NCBI GenBank assembly: GCA_029168955.1
Contig: JAPDOI010000115.1
Coordinates: 1,376,001 to 1,440,000 of the forward strand
DNA length: 64,000 bases
Direction of reading: 5' to 3'
Origin: Aplectana chamaeleonis
Taxonomy: Eukaryota; Nematoda; Chromadorea; Rhabditida; Cosmocercidae
Part shown: positions 40,833 through 52,800 of the stretch, piece after piece
How the letters are laid out: each line of letters opens with the position of its first letter
Numbering within the stretch: the stretch's first letter is position 1
The notes under the pieces: generated by a model
What the model saw: only the letters and a program-made list of their open reading frames with translations
Told to the model about the DNA's origin: nothing
The model's database searches: none
Made by a program: the position numbers and the translations under genes

Positions 40833-43800
40833 GTGCGAGCTTCTTGAATTCGGCCTACAACTCTCATTTCGAAAATGTTTTCGGTTTTTTGAGGAGTTAA
40901 ATTTCTGCCCCTGAATGTTCGTAGTTGATTCTCTTTGACTCTAAGTCAACGCTTAGTCGACAGAAACTTTGAAGGCATCTTATACAATATAAGCTGTTAG
41001 GCAGGATTGTGTGGCCCTGATATGTACTGGACCGGTATTTATCCCGAAACATTGCTTCTGCGCGTTTCTACTGACCTCTCAACGGCTTTCTTTCAAATGA
41101 ATATTATTCAGAGATTCTCACGAGAAACATATCTTGCATACGCTTTTCTATTCATTTTCATTCATTTATTGCTTGCAAGAATGAGGAAAAGCGAGAAATT
41201 AAGATAATTGGGGGGAATCATTTCCGGAAGCCATTGTCAACCCTTGTCTCCCGATGGTCAGAGATGAGTTTATGCAGAGAGATTAGCATGAAGTACCATC
41301 AATAGATCTGTCAATTCTGTCTCAGCAGGTCACCACAGAGGGCGTTATTTACAATGGGTTTTGTTGCTGAGGTTCCCTAATGCGGAGTCTACGATTGAAG
41401 TGTGTATTTTTAAAGACTTTATCGCAGAAATATTCCCCCTCGTCTTCAATTGCGATATATAGGTCTACTCACTCAACAACTAAAGGCATCGTACACGATG
41501 AAAACCGAATTCCAGCTTTTGTGTTCAGTCGGACTAGTGGGTCACAACAATGTCACTCAGAAAGTTCGGAGTTTCGAAATCGCCTCTGAATGGAGATTTG
41601 CTTACCACAAAAGGGCACCCTGGGTTTGGGGGGCAGGCCTTGGGGTCGATCCGTTGTTACAAGGAACAAAACTCCGTGGTCGCTACCGGCGATCGTGCGT
41701 TGACGCGTCGTAGGGCGCAATTCACACGCTACTCGATTTCACGTTCGACATCGAACGAAAGCAGCTGACAGCAATGGACGCAGCAGATTAAGAACCCTTT
41801 TTAGTTTCGTTCGAGAAAAATGATCGCTCGTCTGAATGGCGTCCTCGGTGAATTGCTTCCAACGCTGCTCCAAGGAACGAATCGTAAAAGTGTTCCTTGC
41901 GTTCTTCGCGCAACTATCCCAAGATGATGTCGGCGGGAACTTCAAATTTGTTTTGCGCTTTCTTGAATTGGGTTTTTCTTGAAAAATTGACGTTTTTGTA
42001 GGGGTACTTTGCAACCTTCAGTCACTATAGGGATATAAGAGCACAAAAACGTCAAAAACCCAAGTATGGTTTTCATCGTGTACGACGCCTTTAAACGTTT
42101 TTCCCATTCGGGTTAGAGGCAGGGTTCGCAAGCAAAACAATTGTTGAATTCCCCCCCCCCACACAAAGTGAGGGAAGCTATAGCGAAACTCAGGAAAAAG
42201 GCTCAGGAAACTCAGGAAAAAAATCGCCTAGCCAGAAGCTAAAGCGGGCTATCATTGCTGTCTGATTGCCAATCATGGTGTCCTCCCGTCCTCGAATGAC
42301 GAGTTCATAATCATTCTGAGCTTCTTGAAATTGGTAATCTCGGATCTCTAGTGGTTCGTATAGTAGCAGACACTTGGCAAAAAACCTATTTCCTGATAGA
42401 AGAAGGTTTCTAGAACAAATAGGCTCTATAGCAAGAGGTTAGGAGGGACTTATTCAGCAAATTAATACAGTGCGTTTCATAATTATAGGACACCCTCAAA
42501 TTTCACTGTAACTCTTCTCCTATTAACGATGTAGCTTTGCTGTCAGAACTATTGTGATCAGCATGAGAAATAACCAAGAAAGTAATCTTTCCAATTCCAC
42601 GAGCACTTCACCTTTTTTAGAACACTACTTTTCATTTTTTGGACTGTTTCATAATTATAGGACCCCTTAGGTAATCCACAGGTTTCTTGTTCATAACAAC
42701 GGAATAGCATTACATTCATAGCAAGTATGGCCATTGCTATGCTCGATGATCGTATACAGATGTTACTGGATCTTTCTTGGGAGTTTTTCAAGGACTTTTG
42801 GGTTGGTTCGGTCGTACTCCTCTAGCACAACACGCTTGTTCACTTCCACATCCTAAACCTGGCTATGGCCAGCGTAGATTCGACGTCTTAGTGTACCATT
42901 AAGGTACTCCTTGAAGTTTTGGTCAGGACTAGATGCTGGCTCTTCCAATAAAGCCACGCCTTGTCTGCCCTGAAACGTCTTTCAGGACCGATTCGCTTGA
43001 ACCCTCGCCTTGTCTCGCTTTCTTACGAAGATTTGCCGTTGCCTTCCACTCAAAAATGGTGAAATACACTGTGCCAGCACTTTATGGCACTTACCACAAA
43101 CTATTCAAGTAGAATCGAAGGCTGATCCACGCTTTCAAGCCTCACAGGACACTTAGAGGAATATCAGCGACACTAACGAAGTTCCATTGTCACTTACTGA
43201 TGTCATCCCAGTAGCATGTTTGTCTACTCCACTCACCCAAGTTGAACTTATTCTGACTCAAACGCATCATCTAGAAAGGAGTCAGCGACGTTTCCTTCCC
43301 AAAAACATCCGCCATGCAACACCGATCAGGCAGCTCATCTTTCCCGTGACGGTTGTCTTGATTTGCTGGGCCAAATTGAACCGAGTCAGCCCGTGAATCT
43401 CTCCAAACAAAGATACCTTCCTTTTCGCTGTATTTCCGATGCTGAGCTGCACAAAGTTACCGTCTAATGGTTGTTCAAGGATGCTCAACCCCGAATTATG
43501 CGTGAGTCTGGTCCTGGCCCGCGTACGCTTCATTGAGAATTCGCTTCAAATCATGACCAATGGGTCTCGTCAGATATCCTGGTTGCTACTTGTGTCTATT
43601 TTACCGTGGCACGTCGAGCCATCAGCAAATGGAGGCCATGGGAGAGCGGAAATGTGATGTGTTAGAGGACTGCGAACAAATCAAAACGACAGTCCTCTAA
43701 AAACTTCCAAGAAGTGTCTTCAACCACCTAAATGAGGTATAAAACAGTGGCCGAGAACATATTCGATATAAAACTGTCGTTATTTCGCTCGTATGAACAA

Positions 43801-46800
43801 GAAAATTGCGGGTTACCTAAGGCGTTCTTTAATTATAAAACAATCCAAAAAACGAAAAGTTGTGCTCTAAAAAAGATGAGAAGCTCGCGTGATCTGGAAA
43901 TATGACTATAATTTGACTATAGTTTTGACAAAAAAGCTCCATCGATTACGGGAGAAGTGTTATTGGGAAATTAGAGGGTGTCCTATAATTATGAAACGCA
44001 CTGTATATCATACCGTATATTCTCTTTTAGGAGTACATGTACAATACCGCCGCCATCCTAGGGAAAAAATGGGCAAAGTGGGCAACTAAAGCGTCTTTCG
44101 ACCACAACACACCTCAAAGTGCTCCTTTTTCAATTTCGAAAGGACCAAAATGTTCGCCGTGCCACGATCTACCATTCATTTCCACGCTACTCTCAGTCGC
44201 ATTATCACAATCGTGGATGCGAAGCGGTTGTTTTTCGAAAATTTCCACCATGAAAATGAAGATATCACTCTGAAAACCGCACCACTTCTATGATAGTGAT
44301 ACAGAAACTGCGAGTAGCGGGAAAATGAAGGCTATCTAACTATGTATATGAGACAAAATTGGAATTCACTTATGGAAACGCTTTCTTAGGATGAATTTAG
44401 TTATGAAATTGATAATGTTATCATAAGATACCGAGCTCATTCGGTGAAAAACAACCGTACGCGATCTCTAGCATGGTCAAAATGGAAATGTATTCCCCCT
44501 TAAAAAAATGTCACTCTCAAATTTCACAAAATATTTTTACTTGGTCGACTAGATCACGACATGCTGTACATTTCGGCGTTTTCGAATTTGAAAACCGAGC
44601 GCCTTGAAGCGAGTTGTGGTCGAAAGACGCTTCAGTTGCCCACTTTGCCCATTTCGCCCATTTTTCCCCTTGAATAGCGGCGGTATTGTACTTCCATTTT
44701 GCATGCCTCTTTTTCAGATGTTCTGATAGGAAGTGTACTTTAATTTTGCAGCTTGTTTTTTTTTGGTTCTCATAGTGGAAATTTTATACTTTAAACTATG
44801 AAATTTGAGATCAATAACCTTGAAAAGTCAGCTAGTCAAGTCTGATTGAGTCATCGCTTTCACACTTGTTAATATTGTCGTCATTTTCCAAGCCTTAAAG
44901 ATATTTCAGAATCTAGATTTTATTCCCAATCCCATTTTGAAATACACTGCTAACAAAGGTGTTTTCTGTACTTCCTCTTCTGATTTGATTGTTCGTCTAT
45001 GGTACATTCTTTTCTGTGTGTGTTTCTCAATCTACTGAGTTTCGTTACACTGATCTGAGTCCTCCCAACATTGGGTAACGTCATCTACTCATAATTACTA
45101 GTCAAAATTTCGCTTGTCATCCAGCGAGAGTAGCCTATCCTTCTTTGACATTGTAGCTCCCACCACCCTCTTTCGTCTGGCTCAAAAAAATCGAAGGGAA
45201 ATATGGATGAGTTCGCTATGATGATTGGAATTTCATCGGTGATTCACATGAAGTGAAAGAGCAATACACCCGCTCAGCTCGTACAACCACGGTGATGCTG
45301 TCGCAGGTCAGAAACTAGCCAGTGTGGCCTTACAGTAACAGTATGGAGTCGTCGTTCATAAGAAAGCGGCATTTCACCAGCGCTTTTCTCTCACAAAGCG
45401 CTACATAGTCGTAACTGGATAAAACGTTGTGGAACAAATTTGTTGAGGAAAGCTTTCGATTCCTTTCAGCGATACCAGTACAAAAACGTGTGAAATTTTC
45501 GAATTGAATCACCGAGGCGTTAAATCCAGAAGGACGAGTTTATCAAAACATCGATGTCAAAAAATCAATGCATTGGCTTCATTGAAAGGAACCCGGAAAT
45601 ATCTTCGAGATTCAATGTTTCCAACTCTCAATCGTGCGCGGTGCTGCACTTGAACAGTCCCGAGTTCTGGGACAAACATTAATTATGCCGGGGCTCCATG
45701 GTCCTGGCATGATTGTGATAAATGTGCCATTCGAATAGATTCAAGTCGATATATTCGACTAACTACCATTAGAATACCTTATCATTATCGGAATTTCTAA
45801 AATCGGATTATTTTAATACTATTGAAAAATCGACTCTCGAAAACGAGGCCTTTCGATTCCAATCAAAAAATAGGACCTCAAAAAAACAGGGTCATTCGAG
45901 TCTATTCGATATTCGACGCCTATTATTCGAATGAACATTCGAATAATTATAATTACGAATAGTTTCGAATAAATCTGCCCCGTCGTGGCTATCTAAGGTG
46001 TACGGTATACGTTGGATCCGACTCACTCATTTTCGGATATCCATTCGAATGAACCGAAATTTTCATGATTCAAAATCCGATTCACCGAAAAAACGTCAAA
46101 ATCCGAATGAGCCAAATTCCGAATCACCGAAAAAGTGTCAAAATCCGAATGATCCAAAATCCGATTCACCGAAAAAACGCCAAGATACGTTTTATTCCAA
46201 ATCTGAATCACCGAAATGTGCCATGAGTCGGATAATGATTCGGATACCGAATATCCGAAAAATTTCATGATTCGAATCGGATAACGAGTCGGATATTGGT
46301 ATATTCGGCATGTATGTTACTCAAACAAGCCTACAGGCTATAAAACGGCGAAATTCACTTGGTTCCTACGCGTGCTGGTGCGTAGCGGAGGTTAGAGACA
46401 GTGAGAGAGCGTAGGGCAGACGTTTTATAGAGGGTATCTGATGTCACGACTCGACATTCCATTCTACAATAGCCATACAGGTGCGTAGTTACAGTGCTTC
46501 TCTGGGCCAAATTCCGGTCAGCAATTGCGTCTCGACCAGGGGTGTGCGGCAATTGCCGTTTGCCGATTGCCGTTTGCCGTTTGCCGTTTGCCGGCCATTT
46601 TCGGGGTTTGCCGTTGCCGTTGCCGTTAGCCGAAATTTTCGTTCAAAACGGCAAATTTTCGGCGAAAATTCATGGAAACAACAGAATGTGCCCTTTCCGC
46701 AGTCTCTGTGTTGGTCAGCAATTCGGAGCTGCTATAAATAATTATTTTGACTATGTAGTTCCAGCTTTTGGTTCCGGCTCATTCAATGTATAATTGTAAC

Positions 46801-49800
46801 CTTTCAATCGGTAACTTATGAAAACATCTCGACTGGGTAATTAGAGGAGTTCGTTCAAGTTCTAAATTGTTTGGGAGCCTCCAGATGTTTTTTTTTATTC
46901 ATCAAATTCTTAACCCTTTGAGAATGCCAAAAACGCAAAAAAAAACCCTTTTTTCAGAGGCATACCTATTACTGCCAGTTCTGAGATTACAAAACCAAGT
47001 TATATCAAAGCTGTAGCGCAAAAGCAGTCCTATTTAGACATATGGAACCAGTGGAGAACTCGTGTATATAGGCTCACTTATCGTCGGTTGGTTAGCTGAT
47101 GGTAATGATTGGGACAGGAAAATTATCAAATCTGCAAACACTTTGTCAGGGTTTTTTAAAGTTGAACAATATTCACAGCGGTCATTAAAGGCAGTGGTCA
47201 ACAACATCTTCGATTTCGAGATCATTAGTTGAAATGAAAGGTTGGCTTAATGACAGAGCTGGGTTTTCAAGGAAATAGTGTAAAGATGAAAAATGAAGTC
47301 TTTGGAGGCAACGATTAAAACCGCATTCAAATTTTCACCAGAAATCCGAGGGTTTGAGGCCCATTGCAAAAACAGTGTGGGAAACCGGCTCAAAACGAGC
47401 AACCAATAGCAATATACGGCCCGAAACTTGAAAGTGGTGTAGTCGCTCCACCCACTTCCTCGGTAGCCACAGGTGAGGTGAGTGGGGCGGGTAAACCATA
47501 TTCAAGTTTTGGGACCGTATAAGGTGATTTATAGCGTGTTTCTAGCCGACATTGTTGCTGTAATTGTCCTCCTGCCAGCTCTAGGCCGAATACGCAGAAA
47601 GGTAAGCGCCCAAGAGCAGTGCAGCTGGCTAGCGCATTGCACGCGGCGCTCCAATGAGCGCAGCGGACTTCCGTCGCGCGCGTCGCATGTACCAGTCAAA
47701 CGCCCCTCCTTCTGTGAATTCGATCAACATGCCCCTCGGAGCCCTTGATTCTAGAATTCGTGGGCTGCTTTTACCGTGAGTACTGCATTCGACTAGACTA
47801 GTATCACTCCATTCCTGTAGCCTCACAAGAGTAACATTTCAATCGTAGTTTCAAGTGAGCGAATTTGAAATGCTTGAGCCTACTACTTGCTACTAACAGA
47901 AAAAATTGTGACTCCGGTTATAACCTAAACCGTGCGCTGCTGATCGCGGTGTGAACTGTCTTTCGCCATCAATTCCGACCAATCATCGCGTATTCACCCT
48001 TCTATTCGCACCTGATTGTGGTACCAGTATTGTCCACCGTCTTTGGGTCGGCGCACACCCCATCACACCAAGCTTGCTTACGGTTTGCTGATGGTCCCCG
48101 GATCGCCCAGGCTGGGTCGCGCTGGTCGCAGGCTCCTTTCAGAAAATCCTTTGCAGACCTGTCACACTTTCTTCTTCTTTGCAGCCGCAGGAAGGTTTTT
48201 GTCAGAGGTTCAAGAAACGGGCGACTGAAACCGGATTCGTCCATAAATATATTGTTGCCAAGGTGGTAGGCCTCTTTGGACAATCGAATAGGTGCTCAGT
48301 TGGGTGGCCACGGCTACCACAGTCCGGGCACTCGTCAGGCTTACTGCGATCGATCTTATGCAAGTATGACATCAGCATAGGGGAATGTCCGCAGCGTAAC
48401 GAGGCAAGGTTACTTCTAGCCCGCCTTCCATCTTGGTGTTGCTGACTCCAGGTGGTACGACCCCCATTATGAGATTGACGGCCATCCTACTCAAGTGATC
48501 CCTAACGAACTTGGTGTGCTCCGCACGTAAAAGACGCAGACGATCCAGTTGGGAGTCCGTCCATCTTTGTAAATTGACTTTCTCGGAAGCATCCACAAAA
48601 AGCCTCTTGATAACTCTCTCTCTCGCACGGGATGTCACACTTTGCACTGTTCAAGAAGAAGCCCATCTTTTGAATCTCTAGCATTGATTTGTACGGAAAC
48701 TTCAAATGGAGAGGAATCAGCAGAATTATCGCAGGCGATGGAGAAGCTTACAGCCTTGTTGATCTTGATAGTGACTCCTCATCACCTGAGGCTTTCTAGT
48801 AGCTTTTGATATAGTATAGGATTTTTCCTCCTGTAAAGGCTATTGAAACGTCAGGCCCATAGTAACTGGCAGATATTGAGTGGAATACAACATGACTAAC
48901 AAGGAAAGGTTGTCTACATCAGATGGAGTTTCGGGATGCACTTTTAACATGTTCTAGGGGATAAGAGAGTGTTTCAATATCCCACGCTCAGAATCTGCTT
49001 AAAGGCAGTGTCCACGATAAAAACCATGTTTGATTTTTTGGTGGAGATCGGCAGCTGCGGGGCCGAGCGAAACCCTAGCGTTGAAAAAACTAAGAAAAAT
49101 GAGCTCAGAACGGTCCCCTACGGCCCCAAAGTTGGACACCCGTCAGCTCGTCACCACCAGATGCACTTTCCACGCCCACTGACGTGAATAAGTGAATGCT
49201 CGAGATTGTGAGATGAGCGACAGTTTCCGATCAATAGCCTGTTCCTCCCTTCATTCTCAACTTCTCTGTTTACTCAGGTCAGCTCGCATACATCGGCTGC
49301 AAAAGACGGAAGTTACAAGCCTCGGACAACTCGTCCACCATGTTTCCTTAGCTCAATTTTTGAGGGACCATAACTCCGTTCCTAAAAGGTCTTGTACGAT
49401 TCCAAAAACATCATTGGAATCAGCATGGGACCGTCTTCAAGATGAGCGGAAAAGCAAAAAAAACGATTCTTATCATGAACACTGCCTTTAATGCCTCAGC
49501 GGTCCCAAAAATTGTCCAAATTTGAACAAGGCCAGAACGGCTCAGCCAAAGTGAGTAGAGCTGATTTAACGATTAAACTACCTTTCTGTATGATCAGAAT
49601 AGATCAGAATTTGGGCAACAATACATAGTGTCTGATCTAAACAAAATCAATGCATCAAAATTTTCTACTTCTATTCTAAACACATTTAAAGGTAACTCAA
49701 TCGTTAAAGGCAGTGTTCACGATAAAAGTCGTTTTTCTGTTTCTCCGCCTATCTTGAGAACGGTCCCATGCTGATTTTAATGATGTCCCTGGAATAGTAC

Positions 49801-52800
49801 AAGACCCCCTGGAAACGGAGTTATGGCCCCTCGAAATTTAGCAAGGGAAAATTGTGGACGAGTTGTCCGAGGCTTGTAACTCCCGTTTTTTGCAGCCGAT
49901 GTGTGCGAGCTAACCTGAATAAAGAGAGACGTTGAGAATGAAGGGAAGAACGGGGTTTTTGATCGGAAACTATCGCTCATTTAACCACAAATTCAGGGGA
50001 ACTGTTATAGGACTTGGGCGGAGTGGCCCAATGGGTCGGCTGGCCCACGAGATTTTCACCCACTTACCGGCCGTTTTTCGTCGCACTTCCGTTCTTAAAC
50101 TTCTTATAGAGACACAAAGCTTACGTTTTAGCCAAAAAGGGGAAACTTTTTCTTCGTGAACACTGCCTTTAAATCGGCTCTACTCGCTTCGGCCGAACCG
50201 TTCTGGCCTTAATCAGATTTAAATCTTTTTAAAGGCAGCATACACGCTCACAAACATGGTTGAGATAACAGCACAAATAGGACCGCCTGGCTCCTACCAT
50301 CTCGTCAACGGCGTTTGAAGCGCTGAAAACCATCCACGTTGACAGAATTCGAGCATTCCCGTCTCGAAAGCCTGTGGAACCCCACCCCTACGAATAACAG
50401 AATGAAGAGTGAGGCATGTGAAAACATTTGATAGCTTAGAGTGATAGCCCTAGCAAATGAGAGTCTACGAGAGAAACGGCTTGGTTAACCTGAATATAAC
50501 ATGTCTGCTTACTGATGAAATGCTCCATTTTATAAGCCAGCCGGAGTAGATGGGCTTTCTTGAAAGTGGATGGGAATTAATCGGTATGTAAACAAGTTAT
50601 ATACAGGGAAATCAAGCTGTTTCTCTCGTAGACTCCCATTATATAGTGCTATCGCTCTAAATTATCAAATGCTTCCACATGCCTCACTCTTCATTCTGTT
50701 ATTTGTAGGGGTGGGGTTCCACATGCATTCGAGAGGGGAATGCTCAAATTCTGTCAATCTGAATGGTTTTTAGCGCTTCAAACGCCGTTGACGGCATGGT
50801 AGGGGCCAGGCGGTTAAATTTATGCTGTTATCTCAACCATTTTTGTGAGCGTGTATGCTGCCTTTAAGGACTGCTTGAGGCATTTAGCAGATTCTGAGCA
50901 TGGGATACTGGAACACTGTCCTCCCCCTAGAACATATCAAAATTACATCCCGAAACTCCATCTGAAGTTGGCAACCCTCCCTTGTACGCATATGTTGGTG
51001 TATTATAGCACAAAACAGATTTTGCCGTTTGCCGTTATTTTTGGGGTTTGCCGTTGCCGTTGCCGTTTGCCGAAATTTGAAATTCCTTTGCCGCACACCC
51101 CTGGTCGAGACCCATTTGCGGACCGGAATTTCGCCCAGATAAGCACAGTACACTGCAGACATCCAACTGGCGCGCATCGTGAAACTTACGCTGCGTTTTC
51201 TGCGCATCAGCAATGCAGATTTTGGCCTTTCAGAGTGGCGTCGCTGCGAAATCGTGGCGACGCTCTACGAAGCGCGAGAAAGTGGGCGTGACAAAGACTT
51301 GTCGCCAAATCATATTTCTGTCTCTGCATCTCTTACCTCTTCACCGCCGTTTGTTCGATTGAAAAACAGTGAAATGGGGGAAATAAATATTTTTATAGAG
51401 AGTTAATGGACAGGTACAAACAAAGGATCATTAACAAATAGAAAGAAAATACGGAGGGGCGGCAGCGACAGCGAGAAAAATGGTCGATATTATTTCCATC
51501 GCGCGACGTTGCTGGGCTGAAGCCTGTCGCTGCCACTGTCGCTGTCAAGGGCCAAAGCTTGCAGCACACTGCGACAGCGACAGGTTTAGAACCTAGTGCA
51601 TACTTTCCGCGACCGCGACTGCGCATATAAGCAATATCGATTTTCGGTCGATTTAGATGACAAGAATTATGTCGCGTCGCTCGTCACGGGAAATATGCAC
51701 TAGGCCTCAAGGGTGGGAGCTCCGCGACAGGCGGTCGCTGTCGCTGTGCAGAGCGACGCGACAGTGTGTCGCAAAAGTATACCATACCCCTTATGGCGCA
51801 TTGAGGGTATGATTGGCTCCCAAAAACCATGTTTGTTGATCGAATGGGCGATTCTGTTTTAAGTGGATTAGACAGGAACGCACTGGTATTTACGAAATCT
51901 GTGTGAAGGACTGATACTCATGATACTCATTTATACCAGTGCTTCAATATTACACTCACTTTGAAGAAATTGTGAAAAGTGATCACATCTGTTTGGTTTG
52001 CAAATATTCCGAGATAAAGATGATTATTATTGAAATCTTTTGTTATAGTAAGGTAGAATAATCTTTTTTTTTCAAGGGTTTTCGCCAGACTATCGAGTTT
52101 CGATAGACTTTTTGAATTATACCAGCTTGTATCCGACCGGATATCCGACTCGGATACTCGGATTCCGACTCACCGAAAAAAGGTCGAAATCTGAGTGATC
52201 CAAATTCCGAATCACCGAAAAAACGTGATTTTTGGATTGATCCGAGATCCGACTATTCGTTTAGCCTCCCTATCCGAATGGCTCGGATTATCCGATGTTG
52301 CTGTTTTGAATCTATCCGTTTGAGTCGGATATTCGCGACCATTCATTTTTGAGTTATCCGAAATCCGAGTATCCGAATTTTTTTGATTCGGATCCAATGT
52401 ATGGTGTACGGCATGTGGTCGTGTATTCCATTGGCAGGTATGACCACGTCAAAGGATTTTGAAATCACTTGTCGCCTTGCCCCGTGCAAAATGTGGTAAT
52501 AAAACCAAATGGTTTGGCGTGCGTCCTCACCGCAGTTTCTGTGTTCGCCAGCGCTGTAACTAATTATTGTTTCGGATAGTTCCACCTCATGTAATGTGTA
52601 ATCAAAGCCAATGAATCTGTAACTAATATTATTTTGGCTAGGGAAACAGAGGAGCACTCTCGAGTTCTTATGTTGTTCGAGAACCTTCAATAGTTTTTTC
52701 ACATAAAATTCTTAACCCCTTAGAAATGCCAAAATTGCAAAAAAAAATCCTTTCAGAGAAATACAGATTCCAGCAGGTTCCAAGATTACAAAACCAAATG

